From Spirochaetaceae bacterium UBA1306 (GTDB lineage: Bacteria; Spirochaetota; Spirochaetia; Treponematales; Rectinemataceae): DNA of 29,220 bases. The notes below the pieces were generated by a model. It saw only the letters and a list, made by a program, of their open reading frames with translations, was not told the DNA's origin and searched no databases. Both the position numbers and the translations under genes were made by a program. The stretch is from assembly GCA_002307245.1 (NCBI GenBank), contig DBTW01000013.1, positions 908-30,127 on the forward strand. The letters run 5' to 3'. Shown in pieces: positions 7,215 to 16,600 of the stretch (the stretch's first letter is position 1; every line of letters begins with the position of its first letter).

Positions 7215-8435
7215 ATGACGGCCATGCTCGATACCGAGAAGCTTTATTACGACAAGCCAGGCCTCTTCGCCGCCGAGGCCACGGTCCTCGCCGTCGAGGG
7301 GCGATCCATCGTCCTAGATCGAACTATATTCTACCCCGAGGGCGGAGGCCAAGCCTGCGACCTCGGCACGATCGGCCCGGCCGTCGGCGCCGCGGGCGGC
7401 CGGGCTGATCGGCCGCCCGCCCTTCCCGTGGCCTCGGTGGTCGAGGAGGGCGGGCGCCTGCTGCATAGGATGCAAGGCGTTTGCGCCTTCGAGCCGGGAG
7501 ACCGGGTCAGCCTCATCGTGGATCCCGCCCGCCGCGTTGATTACTCCCAGCAGCACACGGCCGAGCACCTCATCGCCTCATCCGCGCTGCGCCTCGTCGG
7601 GGCGAGGGCTGTGTCCGTCCATTTCGGGGCCGATCGCTCCCTGGTGGACTTCGACCTGCCCTCGATCGCGGAGGATGAGCTCGCGGCAGTCGAGGAGGAG
7701 GTCGATCGGATCATCGCCGATGATTACCCGATCCGGACCCACCTCTGCCCTCCCGAGGACCTGTCTTCTTTCCCGCTGCGCAGGAAGCCGCCGGAGGGCG
7801 AGTCCCTCGTCCGCGTGGTCGAGATCGACGGCATCGACTTCACGCCCTGCTGCGGCCTGCACCTCGCCTCCACGGGCGCGCTGCGCCTCGTCCGCCTCTT
7901 CGGCGGGGAGAGGTATAAGGGCATGACCCGCGTCTATTTCGCGGCCGGGGCGAGGGCCGCGGCCGACTACCGGGCCCTGTCGCGCATCGCGAGGGACGCT
8001 TCCCGCGCCCTGGGCAGCTCCGAGGCGGGCCTCGCCGGAGCGGCCGCCCGCGAGGCCGAGCGCCGCCGAGGGCTCGAACTGTCCTTGGCCGGCCTCGAGC
8101 GCGAGAGGAATGCGAACGAGGCCGCGGCGGCGCCCGAGCGGGCCGAGGGCCGCGTCGCGCTGCGCCGCTACTCCGACCGGGGCGCCGATTCCCTCATGGA
8201 GACGGCCAAGGCCTACGCCTCGGCCGGGATGACCGCCCTCCTCGCCTCCCTGCCCGAGCTCACGGTGCAGGTCCTCGCCCCCAGGCCTGAGGCCCGGCTG
8301 GGCGAGAGCCTGAAGGGCCTCCTCGCGGCTTCGGGGGGCAGGGGAGGCGGGGGACGCGAATCCTTCCGCGCCGTCTTCGCGGACTCAAGCGGGCTCGAGT
8401 CCTTTCTCGCCGCGGCGTTTTCGGAGCTGGGATAA
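7215..8435 (+). CDS. Alanyl-tRNA editing protein, AlaX-L type
   Basis: AlaX proteins are free-standing relatives of the AlaRS editing domain and hydrolyse mischarged Ser- or Gly-tRNA(Ala). The 406-aa product starts with the AlaRS-like glycine-rich segment (LDRTIFYPEGGGQ), followed by the editing core with zinc ligands His114 and His118 (QQHTAEHL) and Cys212/His216 (TPCCGLH, compare CGGTH). After a coiled-coil-like Ala/Arg/Glu-rich stretch comes a DHHA1-like tail with a Gly-rich GGRGGGG loop and ESFRAVF. That length and tail match the long (AlaX-L) class. Start: ATG at 7215 or ATG at 7224 (MLDTEKLYY); neither has a clear SD. The frame is open upstream to 5988 antisense to argA, but that extension is not conserved-looking and is rejected. 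Confidence 0.9.
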   Translation: MTAMLDTEKLYYDKPGLFAAEATVLAVEGRSIVLDRTIFYPEGGGQACDLGTIGPAVGAAGGRADRPPALPVASVVEEGGRLLHRMQGVCAFEPGDRVSLIVDPARRVDYSQQHTAEHLIASSALRLVGARAVSVHFGADRSLVDFDLPSIAEDELAAVEEEVDRIIADDYPIRTHLCPPEDLSSFPLRRKPPEGESLVRVVEIDGIDFTPCCGLHLASTGALRLVRLFGGERYKGMTRVYFAAGARAAADYRALSRIARDASRALGSSEAGLAGAAAREAERRRGLELSLAGLERERNANEAAAAPERAEGRVALRRYSDRGADSLMETAKAYASAGMTALLASLPELTVQVLAPRPEARLGESLKGLLAASGGRGGGGRESFRAVFADSSGLESFLAAAFSELG

Positions 8436-8495
8436 GGACAGTTAGGCGCCTTCGCCGTGTTCAATGGTCAGAACCGGCATCAATAAGGACGCAAC

Positions 8496-10684
8496 ATGAA
8501 AAAAACCGCCATGGTTTCCGTCATGGCCCTCGTCATGGGCCTCTGCCTGCCCTCGCTATGGGCAGCCGAGGTCGCCATAACCGTCATCGATGCCGAGCTC
8601 GGCATAGCCCTCGAGGGCGTGTCGCTCCAGGGGGCGGGGCTCGAGAGCGCCCGGACCGACGCCGAGGGCCGCGCGAGGCTGCCCTTGCCCGAGGGCAAGG
8701 GACGGATCGCCGTCACCGCCTCCCTGCCCGGCTACGAGCCTGCCAAGCTTTGGGTCAAGGCCGGCGACGGGGCTCTTGCCCTAAAGCTCGCGATCGCCGG
8801 CGTGGTGGAGGGCAAGGAGCTCGTCGTCGAGAGGGCCAAGCCCCAGCAGACGGACGAGCAGGCGGGCGTGTCCCAGGTGGCGACGCGCGAGGAGATCAAG
8901 GGCACGGCGGAGCTCGGCATCGTCGAGGACCTGATGTCGACGATCAAGCTCATGCCCGGCGTCGGCTACGCGGGAGGCTGGAACGCGATGCCCTCGATCC
9001 GCGGGGGCGACCCGAGCGAGACGACCGCCGTCTTCGACGGGGCCTACGTCCGCAACCCCTACGAGTGGGGCGGGGCCTTCTCCATGTCAATAACGACGGG
9101 GTCGGCACCAAGATGGACTCGGCCGCCGACGCCGCCGGCATCGCGACGACGGGGGATTTCGTCTGGGACGAGATGAGCCTGATCGAGACGGCGGGCCTCA
9201 AGCTCTTCGCCTCGAAGTCGAGCATCCTCGACCTGCTCGCCTCGTATAATTACGGGAAGACGACGCTTAAGCTCAGCGAGACCCTGAACGGGACACAGGC
9301 CTACTCGGCGTCCTTCCTTGCCGACGCGGCTAACCAAGCCCTCATCGCGGGCGCGAGCGATCCTACGGCGACGGGCTTCAGCTTGAGCGACTTCCATTTC
9401 GCCGACGTGGACACCGAGATGGTCACGAAGACCTATCAGGGGAAGGCGAGCTGGGACTGGGAATTCCTCAAGGGCCAGCTTCTCTCTCTCGGGGCCGAGG
9501 CGGTCCTCGACGAGTCGGCGTACAAGACGGATCAAAGCGTCTGGACGGACACAGCCTCGGGTTCCGGCAGCCTCCAATTCGCGCTCAGCAATTTTTCGAT
9601 GGACGGCGGTACGAGCAGCAAGCTGAGCTCCGGCGCCTTCGGGCTCTGCGAGTTCAAGGCCTTCTCGGGCCTCCTTTCCGGCGAGGCGGGAGTCCGCGCC
9701 AATTTCGGCCGCCTCTACGACGGGGATAGCAGCATCGAGGCCCTGCCCACGATCGATCCACGGCTGCGGCTGGAGATCACGCCCTGGGTCAATCGCGGAT
9801 GGGTCCGGAGCCTGGGCTTTTCGGTCGGGTCGGGGCTCTACTCCCAGATGCCCTCCGACTCGAGCCTCTTCGCCTCCTCCCTGCGGCTCGATGGCGGCAA
9901 GCTCGCGCCGACGCGCAGCTGGTTCAACCTCCTCGGCGTCCATCTCGAGGGCGAGGATAATTGGAAGCTCAGCCTCGAGGGATACTACAAGCGCTATTAC
10001 GACCGGCTCTATCTGGTGACCGATCTCGGGGCCGAGACGAGCTTACGGGCCATGAACGACGGGAAGGGCTACGCCTTGGGCGAGGACCTGCTCGTCTCGA
10101 AGCGCCTGGGCCGCTATTGGGACGGCTGGATCAGCTATTCCTATTCCCTCGCGCGGTACTTGAACCCCGCGCAAGCCTCCTATCCCGGCCAGACCAGTTC
10201 CGCCGGGGAGCCTCTCGGCGCTTGGTACTACCCGAGCTACCACCGCTTCCACACCGCCAACCTCGTCCTCGACTGGAGGCCCTCGCGGGGCTTCGCGGCG
10301 ACCATTACCGCGAGCCTGGCGAGCGGGGCGCCCAAGGCCAGCGTGGGCGAGGGCTATTCCTACGCCACGGTCTATACCGACCCGGACACGGGGCAATCCC
10401 AGGTGATAGAGCGCTACGCGAGGACGAGCTCCTACGACGACGAGCTCCGCAACGATCTCTCCTGCCCCATCAACCTGAAGCTCGCCTGGTCGGGCTTCTA
10501 CACGGGCAGCAAGATCCGCTGGGAGTGCTACTTCGGCGTCGAGAACATCCTCGCCAATCTCTATTCCCCGAAGACGAATAGCGCCTTCGATCCCTTCACG
10601 GGCGAAGAGCTCTCGGGATCCGGCGAGGCCGACTTCTCGATCGGCTTTCCCATACCCTCCTTCGGGTACAAGCTCAGCTATTGA
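8496..10684 (+). pseudogene. TonB-dependent outer-membrane receptor, broken by frameshift and apparent internal deletion
   Basis: TonB-dependent receptors import scarce nutrients such as metal chelates through a 22-strand barrel. The first frame (ATG 8496, AAGGA upstream) encodes a signal peptide (cleavage near LWA-A), a carboxypeptidase-like beta domain (VAITVIDAELGIALEGVSL) and a plug (ELGIVEDLMSTIKLMPGVGY, SIRGGDPSETTAVFDGAYV) to GAFSM near 9085. The barrel then continues in another frame from VNNDGVGTKMDS to the C-terminal GFPIPSFGYKLSY at 10684. The barrel part (about 530 codons) has no stops. The segment normally following the plug (the 'FDP...VESVKL..G.FSARYG' region and the first strands) is absent, so perhaps 80-120 codons plus a non-multiple of three are missing at about 9083-9095. 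It could be a recent mutation or an assembly error. It heads the lipoprotein-exbB-exbD-tonB operon. Confidence 0.85.
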
Positions 10685-10692
10685 GGCATACC

Positions 10693-11571
10693 ATGGAACA
10701 AAATAATTACACGTTGCGCGCCATCATTGGCCTGTCCGCCGCCGCCGTCCTAGCGGCCTCCTGCTCGAGCCTGCCGGCCGGGACCGCGTGGCGATCGACG
10801 GGGAGCGAGCTTCCCAGGGGCTTGGCCGTGGAGATCGGGAGCGAGGCGGGGGGCCTCGCCTCGTTCACGATACGGGGAGGGGAGCTCGAGGGCGCGACCG
10901 TCTCCGGCGAGGCGAGGCGGGACGGCGAAGGCTGGGCCCTGGAGGCCCGGAGCCTGGACTGGTTCGGCAATTGGGCCGAGGGCTGGACCGAGTGCCGCTT
11001 CGCGATGGAAGGGGAGCTCTCCTTGAGGCCGGAGGGTAGCGGCTGGGCCCTCGCTGCGGTCTCCGCCCCGAGGATCGAGGCTCCTCTCTCGGCCTCGATG
11101 CGCCAGAACGGCGAGTATTACGCCGGCGATGAAGCCCTCGCGTTCTTCTCGCGCCGCTGGGACAGGATCCAGGCGGTGGACGAGCTGCTCCGCGAGAAGT
11201 TCCCCGATGCCTGGTACGATTACTCGGCGCCCCCCAGGTTCCGCGCGATCGCGAGGCTCTTCAGGCGAGGCGTCGCGGATTTCCAGACCGAGCTAGGCTC
11301 CTTCCTTTTTCCCGAGCTCTATGGCTACCCGAGCGGCTCGGCCCCGGTCGATCGCCGCGACCTGGTCCTCGGCGAGTCGATACGCTGGAACTCGGCCTAT
11401 ACGCGGGCGAATTTCCCCGAGGCCCTGCGCTCGATCCGGGACTCGGGCAGCATGCAGAGGGACTTCGAGGAGGGCGCCGGCCTCATGCGCCTCGATTTCG
11501 CCTGGGAAAATCTATGGGGGCTCAGGCTCGAGTCCGTCTCGTTCGAGAGAGAGCAAAGGAAAAAGCCCTAG
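10693..11571 (+). CDS. Lipoprotein of unknown function in TonB operon
   Basis: ATG at 10693, with GAGG six nt upstream, is preferred over TTG at 10681. The 292-aa product has a lipoprotein signal peptide (LAASC lipobox). The mature part is rich in W/E/G, with repeated short beta-like stretches in the first half (ELEGATVSGEARRDGEGWAL) and a more helical second half (WDRIQAVDELLREKFPD...). No known domain was recognised. It sits directly between the TonB-dependent receptor and exbB, so a role as an accessory lipoprotein of that receptor is plausible but only inferred from context. The next gene follows after 12 nt. Confidence 0.75.
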   Translation: MEQNNYTLRAIIGLSAAAVLAASCSSLPAGTAWRSTGSELPRGLAVEIGSEAGGLASFTIRGGELEGATVSGEARRDGEGWALEARSLDWFGNWAEGWTECRFAMEGELSLRPEGSGWALAAVSAPRIEAPLSASMRQNGEYYAGDEALAFFSRRWDRIQAVDELLREKFPDAWYDYSAPPRFRAIARLFRRGVADFQTELGSFLFPELYGYPSGSAPVDRRDLVLGESIRWNSAYTRANFPEALRSIRDSGSMQRDFEEGAGLMRLDFAWENLWGLRLESVSFEREQRKKP

Positions 11572-11583
11572 CAAGGAGAAGCG

Positions 11584-12264
11584 ATGCTTAAGTACCTGAC
11601 CGGCATGAGTCCCGTCATCCTCTTCGTCTTGGCCGCCCTCGTGTTTTTCTCGATCCTGTCCTGGGCGATCATCATCTATAAGCTCCTCCAGATCCGCAAG
11701 GTCAAGAAGGAGACGAAATCCTTCCTCGACTTCTTCTGGGGCACGAAGGAATTCGCCCTCGTAAATCGTGGACTGGACGGCTTCGAGGCTTGCCCCCTCG
11801 CCCGCCTCTTCAAGGAAGGCTACCGGGAGACCGAGCGCTTCCTCGCCGTCGGCCAGGGCTCGGGCGGGTCGGTCTCCCTCAGCGCCGACTCGAGCGCGAT
11901 AGAGAACATCACGCGGAGCCTGCGCAAGATCTCCACCCAGGAGATCGACAAGATCGAGAGCAACATCGGCTTCCTCGCGACGACGGCCTCCACCACTCCC
12001 TTCATAGGCCTCTTCGGCACCGTCTGGGGGATCATGGTCGCGTTCAGGAACATCGGGCTCTCGGGCTCGACCTCCCTGGACATCGTCGCCCCGGGCATAT
12101 CGGAGGCCCTCATCACGACGGCCATCGGGCTCGCGGTCGCGATACCCGCGGTCATCGGCTACAACTATATCCAGGGCAAGATCCGCGCCCAGGTCAGCGA
12201 GATCGAGAATTTCTCCTACGATTTCCTGAACATCGTCCAGAGGATCTTCAACTCGAAGAAGTGA
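11584..12264 (+). CDS. exbB: MotA/TolQ/ExbB proton channel family protein
   Basis: ExbB forms the pentameric inner-membrane channel that, with ExbD, couples proton flow to TonB. The 226-aa product has the family layout: an N-terminal TM helix (ILFVLAALVFFSILSWAIII), a cytoplasmic region with ISTQEIDKIESNIGFLATTASTTPFIGLFGTVWGIM (the hallmark LxxIAxxAPxLGLLGTVxGM-type segment), and a third TM (ALITTAIGLAVAIPAVIGYNYI). AAGGAG lies just before the ATG. ExbB is favoured over TolQ because exbD, tonB and a TonB-dependent receptor are neighbours; the MotA/TolQ/ExbB family assignment itself is certain. Confidence 0.93.
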   Translation: MLKYLTGMSPVILFVLAALVFFSILSWAIIIYKLLQIRKVKKETKSFLDFFWGTKEFALVNRGLDGFEACPLARLFKEGYRETERFLAVGQGSGGSVSLSADSSAIENITRSLRKISTQEIDKIESNIGFLATTASTTPFIGLFGTVWGIMVAFRNIGLSGSTSLDIVAPGISEALITTAIGLAVAIPAVIGYNYIQGKIRAQVSEIENFSYDFLNIVQRIFNSKK

Positions 12265-12275
12265 AGGGAGCGGCC

Positions 12276-12692
12276 ATGGATACGGGTAATCGGAGGGGCC
12301 GCGAGGGCGCGCCCATGTCGCAGATCAACGTTACGCCCCTCGTCGACGTGATGCTCGTGCTCCTCATCATCTTCATGGTGACGGCCTCGGTCGCCCAGCA
12401 GGGCATTACCGTGATGCTCCCCCGCGCGAAATCGGAAGGCCTGCCGGTCTCCGAGGAGATCGTCACCGTCACCATCGACGCGTCGCTGCAGGTCTACCTG
12501 AACTCGAGGCGGGTCGGATTGGCCGAGCTCGGCGACGCGCTCAAGCTGGTCTACGCCCATCGGAAGAGCAAGTCCATCTTCCTCAAGGCGGATAGTGGCG
12601 TGGCCTACGGCGATTTCGTAAAGGTCGTCTCCATCATCAAGGACTCCGGGGTCGAGCAGCTCGGCATGATCACCGAGCCGCCCAAGCGATGA
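12276..12692 (+). CDS. exbD: ExbD/TolR family biopolymer transport protein
   Basis: A 138-aa inner-membrane protein with one N-terminal TM helix. NVTPLVDVMLVLLIIFMVTA contains the conserved proton-carrying aspartate (Asp24), followed by a periplasmic domain with the usual YLNSRRVGLAELGDAL and VFLKAD-like strand (SIFLKADSGVAYGDFVKVV). ATG at 12276 is used because it lies 11 nt after the exbB stop with GAAGGGAG in front; the frame is open further upstream inside exbB but out of its frame. It ends by ATGA overlap with the tonB-like gene. Confidence 0.94.
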   Translation: MDTGNRRGREGAPMSQINVTPLVDVMLVLLIIFMVTASVAQQGITVMLPRAKSEGLPVSEEIVTVTIDASLQVYLNSRRVGLAELGDALKLVYAHRKSKSIFLKADSGVAYGDFVKVVSIIKDSGVEQLGMITEPPKR

Positions 12693-13315
12693 GCCGAGCC
12701 CTGGCCCGCGACCCGAGGATGATCGCCCTCGCCCTCTCGGTCGCCCTGCACGCGTCCCTGATCCTCGCCCTGCTCGCCTGGGGCAAGTTCGGCGTACCGG
12801 CCGCGGCGGAGGAGCCGCCGGCGCCAGCGCTCGATCAGGCGCCGTCTGCGCAGCCTGAAACCCCGGCTGTGGCAAGCGCGAGCGCCCCACCGGCTCTCGC
12901 CGCCGATCTCGGGCCGGCGACGAGTTCAGGCGGCGGCATGACGGTGGCGACGCGAGCTCCCGTCGCGGGGCCGCCTGCGAGCGCAGCTGGGCGGGCGGAC
13001 TCGGCTGGCGAGGACGATTACCTACCACAGTTTAGAATCACGGAGCTACCCGTCATCCCCATCAAGGAAGCGCTCGCCAAGATCGAGTACCCGTCCCTCG
13101 CGGCCAGGCAGGGCATCGAGGCCACTGTCTACCTGGAGCTCTTCATCGACGAGGGCGGGACGATCCGGCGCATCGCCGTGCTCAAGGACCCGGGCTACGG
13201 CTTCGCCGAGGCCGCGGTCGCCGCCCTCCGGGGCCTCGGCTGCGCGCCGGCGCGGGCCGAGGGGCGCGCGGTCGCCGTGCGCTTCCGCTACCCCGTGCGC
13301 TTCGCCCTGAAGTAA
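12689..13315 (+). CDS. tonB: TonB family energy-transducing protein
   Basis: TonB transmits inner-membrane energy from ExbBD to outer-membrane receptors. The 208-aa product has an N-terminal TM anchor (MIALALSVALHASLILALLAW, with the His typical of the TonB helix), a Pro/Ala-rich periplasmic spacer (about residues 35-105) and a C-terminal TonB domain (about 120-208: KIEYPSLAARQGIEATVYLELFIDEGGTI..., ending FRYPVRF). The spacer is short and Ala-rich rather than a long Pro-Lys/Pro-Glu repeat. The start overlaps the exbD stop (ATGA). It is the last gene of the operon and is followed by a palindromic terminator. Confidence 0.9.
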   Translation: MSRALARDPRMIALALSVALHASLILALLAWGKFGVPAAAEEPPAPALDQAPSAQPETPAVASASAPPALAADLGPATSSGGGMTVATRAPVAGPPASAAGRADSAGEDDYLPQFRITELPVIPIKEALAKIEYPSLAARQGIEATVYLELFIDEGGTIRRIAVLKDPGYGFAEAAVAALRGLGCAPARAEGRAVAVRFRYPVRFALK

Positions 13316-13331
13316 GCCGCCACCCGCCTCA

Positions 13332-13376
13332 CTAGCAGGCTGTTGAAAAGCGTCGAGTTTTTCAACAGCCTGCTAG
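13332..13376. terminator. Bidirectional palindromic terminator between tonB and the efflux operon
   Basis: CTAGCAGGCTGTTGAAAA (13332-13349) and its exact reverse complement (13359-13376) form an 18-bp stem with a 9-nt loop. The stem ends in A/T runs on the loop side and the T-tract lies within the descending arm, so it works poorly as a textbook hairpin-plus-U-tail, but its location between convergent operons fits a terminator. The TAG stop codon of the minus-strand P-II-like gene (13375-13373) lies inside the right arm. Palindromes of this sort also occur as mobile-element ends or dispersed repeats. Confidence 0.65.
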
Positions 13377-13660
13377 ATCATCTCGGCCTCGGAGACGGCG
13401 GCGCAGAGGCCCTCGGCGGGGAAGCGGCGGACGACGGCCCGCACGGCATCGGCCGCCTTCCCGGCCTCCGCGTCCTCCATGTAGCTCACGAGGAGAAAAT
13501 TGGTCTCGGGCCAAGTGCGGGTGCCGAGCTTCTCCTTGTGCCCTCCCTTGCCGTGGACGATGGGCATCAGCGTGTACTGGATTCCCGGAAGGGAAGTCTC
13601 GAGGGCGTCGATGAGCTCCTCCCTGACGGACTGGTTCGCGATGACCTCGAGCCGCTTCAT
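13373..13660 (-). CDS. Small P-II-like protein coupled to the RND pump
   Basis: A 95-aa protein starting MKRLEVIANQSVREELIDAL, with the beta-alpha-beta pattern of the P-II/CutA ferredoxin-like fold: strand 1 (KRLEVIANQ), helix (VREELIDALETSL), strand 2 (YTLMPIVHGKG), a loop (HKEKLGTRTWPE) in the place of the P-II T-loop, then strand 3 (NFLLVSYM) and a second helix (DAVRAVVRRF). It lacks the conserved Tyr of GlnB T-loops. ATG at 13660 overlaps the RND gene stop, so it is the last, translationally coupled gene of the efflux operon. P-II-like proteins beside RND pumps are known in other bacteria and are thought to regulate or sense for the pump; here that is inference. Confidence 0.75.
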   Translation of the reverse strand: MKRLEVIANQSVREELIDALETSLPGIQYTLMPIVHGKGGHKEKLGTRTWPETNFLLVSYMEDAEAGKAADAVRAVVRRFPAEGLCAAVSEAEMI

Positions 13661-16600
13661 AGCCTGCCCTCCCTGCGCGCCTGGCGCTTGTTCACGAGAT
13701 AGTAGATGACGGGGATGAGGAGCAGGGTGATGAAGGTCGCGCTCGTCAGGCCGCCCACGACCGCGAGGCCGATGGGCTGGGTCATGCTCGAGCTCGAGGA
13801 AGGGAAGAAGGCGAGGGGAATGACGCCCAGGATGGTGGCTCCCGCGGTCATTATGACCGGCCGGAAGCGGCTCGCGCCGCCCTCGAGGCAGGCCTCCATG
13901 AGCCCCGCCCCGCGCCCGCGCAGGAGGTTCGTGTAGTCGACGAGGAGTATGCCGTTGTTGACCACGATGCCCGTGAGCATGACGATGCCGACCAAGGTGA
14001 ACATGCTGAGGTTCTGCCCCATGAGGGCGTAGGCAACGAGGACGCCGATCAGCATCAGCGGTATCGTGAAGAGATTGATGATCGGATCCTTGAAAGACTC
14101 GTATTGACCGGCCATGACGCAGAAGACGAGGAGGATGGCCAGGATGATGATGATGCCGAAGGCGCCGCTGGTCTCGGTGATCTCGCTCCAGGATCCCTGG
14201 AAATTGAGGTAGACGTCGCTGGGGATGGTCATCTTCGTCGAGATGAGGCCGCGGATCTTCGCCTCGACCACGTTGGCCTGCGCCCCCGAGGCGAGGTTGG
14301 CCGTGATCGAGATCGTGCGCGCCTGGCTCGTGCGGTTGATCTGCACGGGACCGAGGCCCTTCGTAACCGTCGCGAGGCTGGATAGGGGGACCTTCTGCCC
14401 GCTCGAGCCGAGCACGAACACGCGCTCGAGGTCGACGGTGTCCTTGCGGTCGGAAGGACGGAGCCTCACGATCACGTCGTATTCCGAGCCTCCCTCGCGG
14501 TAGACAGTGGCGGTGTTGCCCTTGACCGCCCCGCGGATCTCCGAAGCGATGGTTTGCACCGAGACGCCGAATTCGGCGGCGCGATCGCGGTCGATCGCGA
14601 CCTCTACCTGGGGCAGTCCGTCGGAGTAGTCATTGGAGGGTTCGAGGATTTCGGGCACATCCGATTTCAGGAGGGCCATGATCTCCTTGGCGGTCTTGCC
14701 CATGGCAACGTAGTTGTTCGAGGTGATGGCGATCTCGATGTCGCTGCGGTTGCCCATTCTGAAGCCTTGCGAGAAGGCGAAGGTTGCCGAGGGGTATTCC
14801 TTGAAGTGCTGTCGCAGCTTGGTCTGGACGGCCATGGAGCCGTCGCCGTCGGCCGCATTGTCGGGCAGCGCTATGGTCAGGGAGCCCGAGTTGCTGGAGG
14901 AGCTCATCGAGAAACCACCCGAGGATCCCGTGGTCGCGATTACGTTCTTGACTCCCCGGAGCTCCTTGTTGGCGATACTCGCAAATCCCTTGACCACCGT
15001 CTCGGTGGTCGCGAATTCGGTGCCGAGGGGTAAGGTGATCGACAGGGTCACCGAGTTCTGGGACATGGGCGGAGAGAACACGATCGTGAGCCGGGGCAGG
15101 AAGTAGTATAGGGATCCGGCGAGGGCGAGGACGACGACGCCGACGGTCGCGATCCTGTGCCTGAGGCAGGTTGCGAGAGCCTTCCTGTACACGGCGATCA
15201 GGCCGTCTATGGCCCCCTGGACGCCGCGGTCGAGCATGGCGCCCACGCGGCCCCGGAGGGGCTTCTCCGCGCGGGTTGTGAGGGGCAGGTAGGTGCTGGC
15301 GAGGACCGGCACGAGGAAGACCGCGACGACCCAGCTGACGACGTGCGAGATGATGATGGTGAAGATCATGTCCTTGAACATGATGCCCATCATCCCGAGC
15401 TTGTTGGCGAAGATCACGATGGGGAGGAATACCGACATCGAGGCGAGGATTCCCGCGGTGATGGCAACCATCATTTCCTGGCTGCCCAGGACGGCCGCGA
15501 CCTTGGGTTTTGCGCCTCGCTCGCGGTACTTGAAGGTGTTGTCCAGGATGACGATGGAGGAGTCGACGATGTTGCCGATGCTGATCAAGAGGCCGGTCAT
15601 CGTCATCATGTTGAGGGTGAAGCCCGAGAAGTACATCGCCAGCAAGGTGACGGCGACGCAGATCGGGATGGCCAGGCCGATGATGACCGTGCTCTTCCAG
15701 CTCCGCAGGAAGAGGAAGACGAAGAGCATCGTCAGGATGGCGCCCTCGGCAATGGCCTTGATGAGGTCGGTGATCGTGGTCCGGATCTGCTTGGAGTTGT
15801 CGTCGATGGTGACGAGCTGCACGTCGGAGGGGATCGTTGACTTGAGCCCCTCCATCGCCTTGTAGATGCCGTTGCAGACGGTGACCGTGTTCTTGCTCGA
15901 CTGCTTCATCACGGAGAGGTAGATGCCCGGCTCTCCGTTGATAAAGACCGAGGTGTCGACGTCCGCGTTGCCGGAGTAGACGGAGGCCACGTCCTTGAGG
16001 CGGACCGGCACGCCGTCCTTGGTTGCGACCAGGGTGTTGGCTATGTCGGAGCCGACGGAGCTGAAGGCCCCCGTGATGCGCACGGTGTACTCCGTGTGCC
16101 GCTCGGCCACCTTGCCCGCGCCGAGCTCGACGTTCTGGGTGGCGAGAGCGCTCGTGATCCCGCTGATCGTGACGCCGTATGCCTCGAGCCTGTTCTGCGA
16201 TACGTCGACGCGGACTACGTTGGTCTTGCCGCCGAGGACGGAAACCGAGGAAACGCCCTCGGTCTGCTCGAACTTAGGGGAGATCGTGTCCTCGGCCAGG
16301 CGCTTGAGCTCCTCGGAGCTGCGGTTGCCCCGGATCGCGACGCGGATGATGGGCTGGGAGTTCATGTCCATCTTCATGATGGTCGGCGTGTCCGCGTCGT
16401 CCGGGAGGGACGAAGTCGTGCGTTCGATCTTGTCGCGAATGTCGTTGGTGGCCTTGTCCAGGTCCTTGCCGTAGTCGAACTCGAGGCTGATCATGGAGAA
16501 TCCGTCCGACGAGGTCGAGGTCATGCTCTTGATGCCCTGGACGTTGGAAAGGCTCGACTCGAGGACCTTGGTGACCGTCTTCTCGACGGTCTCCGGCGCC

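Noticed and set aside
13343..13702. Plus-strand ORF opposite the P-II-like gene
   Set aside because: It begins within the palindrome and is antisense to a gene with clear family-like pattern and coupling; no SD.
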